Assembly (NCBI RefSeq): GCF_003236175.1
Contig: NZ_QKTW01000015.1
Location: 124,001 to 188,000, forward strand
From: Taibaiella soli
Lineage (GTDB): Bacteria; Bacteroidota; Bacteroidia; Chitinophagales; Chitinophagaceae
DNA: 64,000 nt
Direction of reading: 5' to 3'
A program made the translations under genes and the position numbers. Numbering within the stretch: position 1 is the stretch's first letter; every line of letters starts with the position of its first letter. The notes below the pieces were generated by a model that was not told the origin of the DNA, did not search any database, and was given only the letters and a program-made list of their open reading frames with translations. This document shows, one piece after another, positions 44,401 through 51,391 of this stretch.

Positions 44401-45449
44401 CAGCCGCTTTGGAACCAGGCGTACTTGCTGCCGTTCGGCGTGTGGTTATCCATGTTATTGTAACCGGTCGCAGAAATATAAGTGTTTACATAATAGCTGG
44501 TCGTTGTTACACAGCCGGGCAGATCTTCATCATTTACGATGCTTTCAAAATCTTCGGTGTAAGGCATCGCGCCGTAGGACGGAGCAACTGTCAAAGCGGA
44601 AGAATAAGAAGAATCCGGCGTAACGCTGTTACATTTCACCTTACAGCGATACTGCTCTGTAGTTGTCACCGGGTCTGTGATGTACTGACTGGTATTCGCG
44701 CCAGAGCCACCGGTTACGTCTACCCAGTTACCGCCCTGGAATGTCTGCCAACTGTAAGTGAGGCCACTTGCAATTGAGGAACCCGTAAGCCCCAGAATTG
44801 CCGCAGTATTGTAACAAGGCGAGTTTTGCAACACTGTAGTTCCGGCAACCGGTACACCGGTACACGGCGGAGCTGCCACTATGGTGAGCACATAATCCTC
44901 CGTTTCGCCGGAACCGAAATTCGTACAGGCATCGTTTGGACCATTCAGGTTACCTGTTGCGCGGCTGCGCACACGCATACCCACGGTACCGACAGCTGCA
45001 TTCAATGGTACGGTAAACTGCACATCATTTCCAGCTGTAGTGGTAGTAATCTGCACCCACTCAGAAGCATCAAAAGTGCCGCTGTTGTCATAATCGATCC
45101 ACAACGAACTGATAGCAGCTGTGCCAAACACGGCATGAAGTGTGTACGTCTGGCCCTGCATAATTGAAGCAGTCTGGTACGCCAGTGTGGACGAAGAATA
45201 GTCGGTGTAATAGCCGGTAGCAGCGCCTGGCGAACCGTTATTGAGCGTGGTGCCCAAAATAGCAATAGAATCGATGCTGTTTGAACTGCCACCACCAAGG
45301 CTGGTGTTACAGTAGGCGGAGGCTTTGTTGACGCCCATCGCCGCTGTGAAAAATAAAACTAAGGCTTGCCCCCATCTTCGGGATTTTTTGGCATTACCAT
45401 AGCGTTTGGGATTCTTGCGGGTACAAGGAAGTTCCATAGGAATGTACAT
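41412..45449 (-). CDS. Giant secreted GEVED/Ig/MAM protein with T9SS sorting domain (array member 5, type B)
   Basis: The 1345-aa product is the closest relative of member 4 and shares its plan. A leader with signal segment (ALVLFFTAAMGVNKASA) precedes YCNTSLGGG. Then come the N-terminal GEVED (DYDNSGTFDASEW, SGETEDY), Ig-like, jelly-roll-like (FESIVNDEDLPGCV), Ig-like, MAM-like (FENWTDHCAT), Ig-like, GEVED (DYNRDGIFQSTE), Ig-like, GEVED (DYNNNLAYDIPDE) and a sorting domain (LNIYPNPTTGKF, GVYFVEI). An ATG at 45437 (MELPCTRKN) is an alternative start. It is the most upstream member of the minus-strand array. Exported by T9SS; the binding partner is unknown. Confidence 0.87.
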   Translation of the reverse strand: MYIPMELPCTRKNPKRYGNAKKSRRWGQALVLFFTAAMGVNKASAYCNTSLGGGSSNSIDSIAILGTTLNNGSPGAATGYYTDYSSSTLAYQTASIMQGQTYTLHAVFGTAAISSLWIDYDNSGTFDASEWVQITTTTAGNDVQFTVPLNAAVGTVGMRVRSRATGNLNGPNDACTNFGSGETEDYVLTIVAAPPCTGVPVAGTTVLQNSPCYNTAAILGLTGSSIASGLTYSWQTFQGGNWVDVTGGSGANTSQYITDPVTTTEQYRCKVKCNSVTPDSSYSSALTVAPSYGAMPYTEDFESIVNDEDLPGCVTTTSYYVNTYISATGYNNMDNHTPNGSKYAWFQSGCSDYMFTDALNLTANTSYQISFWYVTDGYQGWNTLQAAVGTQNLASAMTLIGNPVTNPANQTYKKYTAIFTPTTTGAYYFGIYCDATWYPSALSFDDIHVEEMLPCSGQPTAGSIDPGGPVVGCPGSTFDLTTDGTSIAANLTYQWLQHDNTTTAWTPVATGGTTDEYMTAALSDTMHYCLKVTCTTSGLSDTTGELEIDVPRMQYAALPYLESFENWTDHCATADNPDSNWTNIPAEGENSWRRDDQGGTAGWYPYGPYSPVSVIGQHSATFASTNAMPGQKGTLDVYVDCSSLPGNKDLIFDFNNNSGSDSLNVYLSTDAGFTFTQLGAYNVSTSSSGWDEVVLPINSNNPKCVIRFEAVSDWGGTDMGLDYVRIVPPCSGAPMAGSMKPVTPCVNTDFQLELLNYPLASGITYQWQYSADDITYLNVPNGNQMYGTENISVATYFRCIVTCANSGLSDTTASYLATLAPFYMCYCNSAALDGDAEDIGNVTIKTQPANVVLLDNGVASPLEYNNDAVNMYTDFRTSISPVPLFMDSTYNASITEITSYSFTDCSVAGFIDYNRDGIFQSTEMIFSGMTAYPNQDVNANFTVPLGDSTGITGMRFILEEGSTTINPCGSYYYGETEDYLAELFFPNCGGPSNPGVAHISDTSMCPDYDFMLTDTTHQKNMNGMVWSWQESTDYGNNWTDIPNSDYHDTLTHTFIGLAWYRMKMVCGNSGDSTFSNVVEVHTKPPYKCYCHSIAVGGLSADSSDIGAFSFGDYVFSTTGPHLKNGKAIRGRTDNTDLSTIELYVDTTYEVDVYQILRSATHADAKITMFMDYNNNLAYDIPDERVFTVYTTSNDWYKTINVTIPSNVIPDVPTGLRVIINNNVGPNVPSDEACGTYTSGETEDYNVIFRKANPVSVGSINNLEDLNIYPNPTTGKFSVRFNTTRNIEKMQIRVTNVTGQQVIVRNYKNVTSSFSEMMDLGDNARGVYFVEIEADGQKVINKLVLR

Positions 45450-45824
45450 TTAACCTAAAACATTAATAAATAAAATGGGCATTTATCCTTGCAGTAAAGG
45501 ATTCAAATCAGTGTGACAATAAGAACGAGGTAGATCAGTTTGGTAGCAACATGGTATTGAGTGAATTTCAAGTAGTGGTCAAGTTACATAAGTGGATTTG
45601 AGGTATAAAAAAATGGATGCGAATCTCCTAACAATACATTAGAAAAACAAAAAAAGAGTGATTTTTCTTCATGGATAAAGGAACACAACATTAGTAAGAC
45701 GCCTTCCCAAATAAAATCGTTAGGTATCGGGGCCGGTTAAACGGTTAAAGGATGATTTAGATTCGTGCAATGCTGCTCTCCGGATACCCGTTTGACCATC
45801 CATCATTGATCAGGCAACGGCGAG

Positions 45825-45860
45825 GTTTGACTTTTCAGTTTGACTTTTTAGTTTTTAAGG
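45825..45860 (+). repeat. TTTGAC heptad run before gcvH
   Basis: GTTTGACTTTTCAGTTTGAC and the following TTTTTAGTTTTTAAGG repeat a TTTGACT word with a period near 7. It overlaps the -33 region of gcvH, as similar runs do before other plus-strand genes. Confidence 0.55.
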
Positions 45861-45878
45861 CAAAAACCACTACTTTTA
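45849..45878 (+). promoter_or_regulatory. Probable gcvH promoter
   Basis: TAG (part of TTTTTAG), 19 nt, then TACTTTTA is one mismatch from each consensus element. The start codon lies 16 nt beyond, giving a very short leader. Confidence 0.45.
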
Positions 45879-45894
45879 CGCGCAAACATTTTAT

Positions 45895-46275
45895 ATGCAG
45901 TTTCCAGATACACTGAAATACACTAAAGATCACGAGTGGATCAAAATTGAAGGCAACGTAGCTACAGTAGGTATTACAGAATTTGCACAACGCGAATTGG
46001 GTGATATCGTTTATGTAGAAATCGAAACTAAAGGCAAATCACTGGGTGAAAACGAAGTATTTGGCACTGTAGAAGCCGTAAAAACAGTATCTGACCTGTT
46101 CCTGCCTGTAAGTGGTACAATCACTGAGGTAAATGCTGCGCTCGAAGCTAACCCGGAATTTGTAAACCAGGACCCATACGGTCAGGGCTGGATGATCAAA
46201 ATGACTATCGATAACATGGGTGAAGTAGAGAACCTCATGGACGCTGCTGCTTACTCCGACCTGGTAGGCGCGTAA
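45895..46275 (+). CDS. gcvH: Glycine cleavage system H protein
   Basis: The 126-aa product is the lipoyl carrier that shuttles the aminomethyl group between the P, T and L proteins of glycine cleavage. The whole protein is the lipoyl fold, with HEWIKIEGNVATVGITEFAQ at the start and the lipoylation site K63 in GTVEAVKTVSDLF. Length is normal. The other cleavage genes are not nearby. VanZ follows after 4 nt, so the two are cotranscribed. Confidence 0.97.
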   Translation: MQFPDTLKYTKDHEWIKIEGNVATVGITEFAQRELGDIVYVEIETKGKSLGENEVFGTVEAVKTVSDLFLPVSGTITEVNAALEANPEFVNQDPYGQGWMIKMTIDNMGEVENLMDAAAYSDLVGA

Positions 46276-46279
46276 TCCG

Positions 46280-46711
46280 ATGTGGAAAGCATTCACAACA
46301 TCATCTCCTTATAAAAAAAGAGCAAGGCTACTGGCTACCCTGTGGACCTTGCTCATTTTTATTTTGTGCTTTATGCCCGCCAAAGATGTGCCAGACGTGG
46401 AATTTCCGCTGGCAGATAAATGGGTGCATTTTGTACTCTTTGGCACATTCGCCTTCCTATGGCTTTGCAGCTGGCCCGGCAAAAAAACAAATCGCCTGAT
46501 TGCGATGTTTATTTTTTCTGTCATTGTTGGCTGGCTCGTAGAAGAAATACAAGGCATGCTGCCTTCACTCGGCCGCAACAAAGACGTGATGGATATACTT
46601 GCAGACAGCATTGGCGGCATTCTTGGCATTGCGCTCTTCTATATTTGCAGTACTATTGCTGAAAGGAAGATTTCCCGCGCTTCTTCCAATACTCATACAA
46701 TTACCGACTAA
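46280..46711 (+). CDS. VanZ-like family membrane protein
   Basis: The 143-aa product has four hydrophobic segments and the family signature residues in DKWVHFVLFGTFAFLWLCS and GWLVEEIQGMLPSLGRNKDVMDILADSIGG, where the acidic DxxAxxxG segment is characteristic. VanZ proteins are small membrane proteins of unclear function, one of which gives teicoplanin resistance. It starts 4 nt after gcvH and its stop shares a base with the next start (TAATG). Confidence 0.88.
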   Translation: MWKAFTTSSPYKKRARLLATLWTLLIFILCFMPAKDVPDVEFPLADKWVHFVLFGTFAFLWLCSWPGKKTNRLIAMFIFSVIVGWLVEEIQGMLPSLGRNKDVMDILADSIGGILGIALFYICSTIAERKISRASSNTHTITD

Positions 46712-47736
46712 TGATTTACCGTAGCAAAGCACCCCTTCGTATCGGCCTGGCCGGTGGTGGCACTGATGTAAGCCCGTATTGCGATCTCTACGGCGGCGCC
46801 ATTCTCAATGCTACTATTTCACTTTATGCTTATGCTTCCATTGAGCCAATCAGCGAGCCAATTGCGGTAATTGAAACGGTGGACCGTGGTGAAAAAATCA
46901 CGCTTGATCTCGCTGCTTCATTTCCCATAGATGGCCATCTTGATCTGGCGAAAGGTATCTATAACCGTGTAGTACGTGAATTTGGTCCGGTACCTTCCGG
47001 CTTTAAGCTAACTACGTTTGTCGATGCCCCGGCAGGTTCTGGTCTTGGGACTTCCTCTACTCTGGTAGTGGCTATTCTGGGTGCCTTTGCCGAATGGCTC
47101 CGTTTACCGCTTGGCGAATATGACATGGCGCACATTGCCTACGAAATAGAACGTGAAGAGCTGGTAATGGCCGGAGGCAAACAAGATCAGTATGCGGCTA
47201 CTTTTGGCGGTGTCAACTTTATGGAGTTTTATGATAAAAACACGGTCATTGTAAATCCGCTACGTATCAAACCGCAGTATTTATACGAACTGGAAAACAA
47301 CCTGCTGCTGTACTTTACCGCAACAAGCCGTTTGTCTTCGACTATTATTGAAGCGCAGACGCAGAATGTAAAAGACAACAACCAGCAATCTATCGAAGCG
47401 ATGCACCACTTGAAGGAACAGGCGCGTATGATGAAAGAAGCATTGCTGAAAGGAAAAATACATGAGATCGGTTCTATCCTCGACTTCGGATTTCAGTATA
47501 AAAAACAAATGGCGCAAGGGATTTCCAACAGCCGGATGGATGAAATCTATGACACGGCTTTAAAGGCCGGCGCAACAGGAGGCAAAATAACTGGTGCCGG
47601 CGGCGGTGGCTTCATGATGTTCTACTGTCCGGGCAATAGCCGCTATAACGTACAGCAGGCGCTGAAAAATTTTGGTGGTGATTTTCGTCCCTATCAATTT
47701 ACAGAAAGAGGCCTTTTTACGTGGGCAATTAAATAA
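46711..47736 (+). CDS. hddA: GHMP kinase, probable D-glycero-D-manno-heptose 7-phosphate kinase
   Basis: The 341-aa product is a GHMP-superfamily kinase with the N-terminal substrate motif KAPLRIGLAGGGTDVSPYC (6-24), the ATP loop PAGSGLGTSST (107-117) and the C-terminal motif GGKITGAGGGGFMMFYC. This combination matches HddA-type sugar kinases, which phosphorylate heptose 7-phosphate at C1 on the route to GDP-heptose. The next gene is a nucleotidyltransferase of the matching step, which supports this reading. The isomerase and phosphatase (GmhA, GmhB) are not in the window. A fucose-type kinase is an alternative. Confidence 0.85.
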   Translation: MIYRSKAPLRIGLAGGGTDVSPYCDLYGGAILNATISLYAYASIEPISEPIAVIETVDRGEKITLDLAASFPIDGHLDLAKGIYNRVVREFGPVPSGFKLTTFVDAPAGSGLGTSSTLVVAILGAFAEWLRLPLGEYDMAHIAYEIEREELVMAGGKQDQYAATFGGVNFMEFYDKNTVIVNPLRIKPQYLYELENNLLLYFTATSRLSSTIIEAQTQNVKDNNQQSIEAMHHLKEQARMMKEALLKGKIHEIGSILDFGFQYKKQMAQGISNSRMDEIYDTALKAGATGGKITGAGGGGFMMFYCPGNSRYNVQQALKNFGGDFRPYQFTERGLFTWAIK

Positions 47737-47741
47737 AGCCT

Positions 47742-47840
47742 CCTCCAGCTCCTCCAAAAGAAGGAGGACTCCAAACCGTGCTTCGCCCATTAAATAATAG
47801 CTTAATTGTCCATTATCAATTGTCAATTGAAACGTTTTTT
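47742..47840 (+). repeat. Dispersed composite repeat, copy 1
   Basis: A C/T-rich stem, CTCCTCC with GGAGGA, is followed by CCAAACCGTGCTTCGCCCAT and by AATTGTC/CAATTG heptads. The same order of blocks occurs at 51232-51356. It sits between two genes of one pathway, so it could act as an attenuating stem. Confidence 0.6.
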
Positions 47841-47875
47841 TGACTTTTTGCTTTTGACTTTTGACTTTTGACTTG
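47841..47875 (+). repeat. TTTTGAC heptad run before hddC
   Basis: TTGACTT is repeated five times (one variant) with exact 7-nt steps, ending just before the start codon at 47879. Confidence 0.8.
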
Positions 47876-47878
47876 AAT

Positions 47879-48580
47879 ATGGAATGTATCGTTTTAGCTG
47901 GTGGTCTTGGAACCCGCTTACAAGGCGTAATTGGCGCTTATCCTAAATGTATGGCGCCGGTAAATGGCTTGCCATTTCTGCATTATCTGTTTGTATACCT
48001 CGAAAAGCAGCAATGCAACCGCGTCATTTTATCATTAGGATTCAAACATGAAGTAATTACACAATGGCTTGACACGCAAGACTGGCCTTTTGAGATTGAT
48101 TACGTCATTGAAGTAGAACCATTGGGAACAGGTGGCGGCATCCAGCTGGCACTCGAACAAGCAGCCGAAAACGATGTGCTGGTGCTCAACGGCGATACTA
48201 TGTTTATGGTAGACCTGGCGGCGATGCTGACTTTTCACCGTGAACAAAAAGCGGAAACAACATTGGCTTTAAAAGAAATGCACGCATTCGATCGCTATGG
48301 CATTGTGCATACTGACGACGCCGGTCAGATCATTTCTTTCGAAGAGAAAAAATACATGGAGAGCGGCCTGATCAACGGCGGCATTTATACGATTAACAAA
48401 ATGGCATTCTTCGGCAAAGAACTGCTAAAACGTTTCTCTTTCGAAAAGCAATACCTCGAACTATTCGTTGCCGAAAAACAGTTTTACGGCTACCGCAGCG
48501 AAAGTTATTTTATAGATATCGGCATTCCGGAAGATTACCACAGAGCGCAACAGGATTTTAAAACAATTTTTGAAGATTAA
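47879..48580 (+). CDS. hddC: Sugar nucleotidyltransferase, probable heptose-1-phosphate guanylyltransferase
   Basis: From the ATG at 47879 the product is 233 aa, with the nucleotide-binding signature LAGGLGTRLQG (6-16) and the metal site in VLVLNGDTMFMVDL. It matches HddC-type NDP-sugar pyrophosphorylases that activate D-glycero-D-manno-heptose 1-phosphate, consistent with the kinase upstream. In-frame sequence before 47879 is only the heptad repeat, so I reject the longer start. It is 3 nt from the glycosyltransferase, so the genes are coupled. Confidence 0.85.
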   Translation: MECIVLAGGLGTRLQGVIGAYPKCMAPVNGLPFLHYLFVYLEKQQCNRVILSLGFKHEVITQWLDTQDWPFEIDYVIEVEPLGTGGGIQLALEQAAENDVLVLNGDTMFMVDLAAMLTFHREQKAETTLALKEMHAFDRYGIVHTDDAGQIISFEEKKYMESGLINGGIYTINKMAFFGKELLKRFSFEKQYLELFVAEKQFYGYRSESYFIDIGIPEDYHRAQQDFKTIFED

Positions 48581-48583
48581 GAG

Positions 48584-49708
48584 ATGAAAATAGCAATTAT
48601 CGGATCTGCACACCCACTTCGCGGCGGCGGCATCGCCACTTTCAATGAACGTATGGCTTATGCGCTGCAGGAAGAAGGCCACCAGGTAGCTATTTACTCG
48701 TTTTCTCTGCAATACCCCAATTTTCTTTTCCCGGGCAAATCGCAATTTACTGATGAGCCTGCGCCGAAAGGATTGAAGATTCACAGCATTATTAATTCCA
48801 TCAATCCGCTGAATTGGTTGTCTGTTGGCCGTCGTATTAAAAAGGAAAAACCGGATTTGGTCATCGTACGTTACTGGTTGCCATTTATGGGGCCATGCCT
48901 TGGTACCATTCTGCGCATTGTTCGAAAAAATAAACATACACGTATTCTCTGTATCGCCGATAATGTGATTCCGCATGAGAAACGTCCGGGTGATGTACAG
49001 TTTACGAAATACTTCATCAAGCCGGTTGATGCGTTCATCACAATGAGCCGTGATGTGCTGAAAGACCTGCAGACTTTTACCAATAAACCATCTTTGTACA
49101 CACCGCATCCGTTGTATGATAATTACGGCGATGCTGTTCCTATGGCGGAGGCACGAAAAAAGCTGAATCTGGATCCGCATGGTAGATACCTTTTGTTCTT
49201 CGGTTTTATCCGCAAATACAAAGGGCTCGATATTTTGCTGGAAGCAATGAATGATGAACGTATTAAAGCCGCGGGAATAGAATTAATTATTGCGGGCGAA
49301 TACTACGAAGATAAAGCACCGTACGAGCAGCAGATGGCTGACTACGGGCTCAAAAGCCTGCATCTGTTTACAGACTTCATTCCAAACGATGAGGTAAAAT
49401 ATTATTTCAGCGCTGCGGATTTGGTGACATTACCTTACCGTGACGCAACACAAAGCGGCATTACGCAAGTAGCGTATCATTTCGAAAAACCGATGATCGT
49501 GACCAATGTCGGCGGTATTGCAGAAGGTGTTCCAGATGGGAAAGTAGGCTACATAGCAGCGCCAGATGCAAAATCAGTTGCGGATAATATTTTGAAATTC
49601 TTTACGCCGGGCGCAATTCCAAACCTGCATGAAAACATCATTCAGGAAAAACAGAAATATAGCTGGGGCGTATTTTTGGAAAGGCTGTTTAAAACAATAA
49701 ACCTCTGA
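48584..49708 (+). CDS. Glycosyltransferase family 4 protein
   Basis: The 374-aa product has the two-Rossmann GT-B fold. GSAHPLRGGGIATFNERMA near the N-terminus fits the acceptor side, and LLFFGFIRKYKGLDILLEAM plus LPYRDATQSGITQVAYHFEKPMIVT is the GT4 donor site (E-x7-E replaced by a GIT-type loop). Acceptor and sugar are unknown, but placement behind hddA and hddC suggests use of an activated heptose in a surface polysaccharide. Its stop overlaps a TCTGATCGCTGAT repeat that also occurs at 61881. Confidence 0.88.
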   Translation: MKIAIIGSAHPLRGGGIATFNERMAYALQEEGHQVAIYSFSLQYPNFLFPGKSQFTDEPAPKGLKIHSIINSINPLNWLSVGRRIKKEKPDLVIVRYWLPFMGPCLGTILRIVRKNKHTRILCIADNVIPHEKRPGDVQFTKYFIKPVDAFITMSRDVLKDLQTFTNKPSLYTPHPLYDNYGDAVPMAEARKKLNLDPHGRYLLFFGFIRKYKGLDILLEAMNDERIKAAGIELIIAGEYYEDKAPYEQQMADYGLKSLHLFTDFIPNDEVKYYFSAADLVTLPYRDATQSGITQVAYHFEKPMIVTNVGGIAEGVPDGKVGYIAAPDAKSVADNILKFFTPGAIPNLHENIIQEKQKYSWGVFLERLFKTINL

Positions 49709-49732
49709 TCGCTGATTTTCAGATGTCTGATG
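49707..49732 (+). repeat. GATCGCTGAT heptad arm at a stop codon
   Basis: TCTGATCGCTGAT overlaps the TGA of the glycosyltransferase gene and is followed by GTCTGATG. The same 13 bases overlap the TGA of the ATPase gene at 61881-61893. I do not find an inverted partner here. Confidence 0.65.
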
Positions 49733-50183
49733 TTAAGTTGTGGGCAGTGTTCCTCATGATGTGAGCCCGTTTTATCGCGGGACCCTTCCTGCGTCAGGGT
49801 GACATTATGGTTATACGCCTGTTCCGCAAAATCTACCGACTTTGTTGCAACGGCAACCGGTTTCATGACCGGAATAAAATAATCTTAATCGAAAACTAGT
49901 CCGGTCAGGAGACCTCATCCGCACGAACGAAGTCTGAGACTTCGCTCAACCATGCGGGTCTTTGCGAGGAATTCCCAAACAGCAGAGCTGTGGGGATGAC
50001 GTCGCAATCTGATTTCGCGACGGAAAAATTATTCTCTGATGTCTCATTTGCCCGTTGTAAACTAAAAAGTGCTTCACAACATATCACATGACAGTAGGAT
50101 TATACGTCCAGAATTTAAGTTGACAACACACAGGTTATCGGTTATTATGTGCCAATTGCAAATCTTCAATCACAAATCTCAAA
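49709..50183. other. 475-bp intergenic region, glycosyltransferase / ruvB (convergent)
   Basis: It holds the GATCGCTGAT arm at the left, a CCTGCGTCAGGGTGACA stretch (49791-49807) of a kind often dispersed in such genomes, the 68-nt dispersed repeat copy 2, and near-tandem CAAATCT words close to the ruvB end. I see no gene and no clear U-tailed terminator. Confidence 0.6.
49952..50019 (+). repeat. Dispersed hairpin repeat, copy 2
   Basis: Begins ATGCGGGTCTTTGCGAGGA and ends GACGTCGCAATCTGATTT plus CGCG, matching copy 1 at 13798-13850 on the other strand. TTGCGA and TCGCAA pair, and an inner stem CAGC-AGA-GCTG fills the centre, which copy 1 lacks. Confidence 0.78.
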
Positions 50184-51212
50184 TTAGAAAAGCGTATGGT
50201 CTCCGCCGCCACGCCAGCCTTTTCTATCTAGATGACGATAGGCTTTTTCGGTGGCTTCACGACCACGCGGTGTACGGATGATAAACCCTTCCTGAATCAG
50301 GAATGGCTCGTAAACTTCTTCAATCGTTCCCGCTTCTTCACTTACGGCCGTCGCAATATTATTGATACCCGTCGGACCGCCTTTAAATTTATCGATCAGC
50401 GTAGACAAAATACGGTTGTCCATATCGTCCAGACCATGTTTGTCAACGTTCAGCGCGCGTAACCCATGTTCTGCAATCGCCATATCGATCACACCATTGC
50501 CCAGCACCTGTGCAAAATCACGCATACGGCGCAACAGGCCATTAGCGATACGCGGTGTACCGCGACTTCTGCCTGCTATTTCAAGTGCAGCGTCTGAAGT
50601 GATTTTTACATTCAGCAAATTGCCCGAACGCATGATAATACGCTGCAATACTTCCTTATTATAGTAATCGAGTCTTGACTTGATACCAAAACGGGAAAGT
50701 AACGGGGCCGTCAGCAAACCAGAGCGGGTTGTAGCACCAACCAGTGTAAACGGATTCAGATTAATCTGTATACTTCGTGCAGAAGGTCCACTATCGATCA
50801 TGATATCGATTTTGAAGTCTTCCATAGCGGCGTACATGTATTCTTCTACCACCGTACTAAGGCGGTGAATTTCATCGATAAAAAGTACATCGCGCGGTTC
50901 CAGGCTCGTCAATAAACCTGCAAGGTCGGCTGGTTTTTCGATGACTGGTCCGCTGGTTTCTTTGATATTTACGCCCAACTCATTGGCCACGATGCGCGAC
51001 AGCGTCGTCTTTCCCAGCCCGGGAGGACCGTGAAACAACACATGATCTAAAGCTTCACCGCGTAAATTGGCGGCTTTGATAAAGATGCGGAGGTTTTCTA
51101 TGAGTTGCGGCTGACCGGAAAAATCCTCAATCGATTGCGGGCGGATACTGTTTTCGTATTCCTTCTCCTGCATATTCAGATCATTCGTCGGCCGCACATT
51201 GGATTTTTCCAT
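50184..51212 (-). CDS. ruvB: Holliday junction branch migration helicase RuvB
   Basis: The 342-aa product is the hexameric motor that drives branch migration with RuvA in recombination repair. It contains Walker A GPPGLGKT (62-69), Walker [12 protein letters not shown], the sensor [20 protein letters not shown], and the C-terminal winged helix with DNA-contacting [16 protein letters not shown]. The start at 51212 gives a slightly extended N-terminus; [13 protein letters not shown] (14 codons in) is an alternative. It is transcribed alone. Confidence 0.97.
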   Translation of the reverse strand: MEKSNVRPTNDLNMQEKEYENSIRPQSIEDFSGQPQLIENLRIFIKAANLRGEALDHVLFHGPPGLGKTTLSRIVANELGVNIKETSGPVIEKPADLAGLLTSLEPRDVLFIDEIHRLSTVVEEYMYAAMEDFKIDIMIDSGPSARSIQINLNPFTLVGATTRSGLLTAPLLSRFGIKSRLDYYNKEVLQRIIMRSGNLLNVKITSDAALEIAGRSRGTPRIANGLLRRMRDFAQVLGNGVIDMAIAEHGLRALNVDKHGLDDMDNRILSTLIDKFKGGPTGINNIATAVSEEAGTIEEVYEPFLIQEGFIIRTPRGREATEKAYRHLDRKGWRGGGDHTLF

Positions 51213-51231
51213 GCGCTAAAGATAATCATTT

Positions 51232-51356
51232 ACCTCCGCTAACTCCTCCTGAAGGGGGAGACCCCCCAACACGTCCTTCGCCGGTCATTATGTAGAGACG
51301 TAGCATGCTGCGTCTCTACAATTGTCAACTGTCAATTGTTAACTGTGAACTGAAGA
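51232..51356 (+). repeat. Dispersed composite repeat, copy 2
   Basis: It parallels 47742-47840: CTCCTCC / GGGGGAG stem, CCCAACACGTCCTTCGCC, then ATTGTCA-ACTGTCA-ATTGTTA-ACTGTGA heptads (51321-51348). Between the two blocks this copy carries an additional 30-bp palindrome. Confidence 0.65.
51291..51320. repeat. 30-bp near-perfect palindrome
   Basis: TGTAGAGACG and CGTCTCTACA bracket TAGCATGCTG; only one mismatched pair in the whole 30 bp. Palindromes with GTAGAGACG ends are dispersed in several bacterial groups. Confidence 0.88.
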
Positions 51357-51360
51357 ATGC

Positions 51361-51368
51361 TACCTTTG
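51361..51368 (+). promoter_or_regulatory. -7 element of the Cys/Met PLP enzyme gene
   Basis: TACCTTTG matches TAnnTTTG, 23 nt before the start codon. The heptad run lies where the -33 box should be. Confidence 0.55.
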
Positions 51369-51391
51369 TTCCGTTTCAAAAATTCTGAATC

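Larger units (their letters stand above)
45450..45894. other. 445-bp divergent intergenic region, giant gene 5 / gcvH
   Basis: The left part is AT-rich leader and promoter territory for the giant gene. The right part has GGTTAAACGG (45735-45744), which is inverted with one mismatch as CCGTTTGACC (45788-45797), then TTTGAC-type heptads (45825-45860) just before the gcvH promoter. No gene is visible. Confidence 0.6.

Noticed and set aside
22837-45449. Non-ribosomal peptide or polyketide cluster
   Set aside because: The giant frames are Ig/MAM/GEVED repeats with signal peptides and sorting domains, without any synthase motifs.
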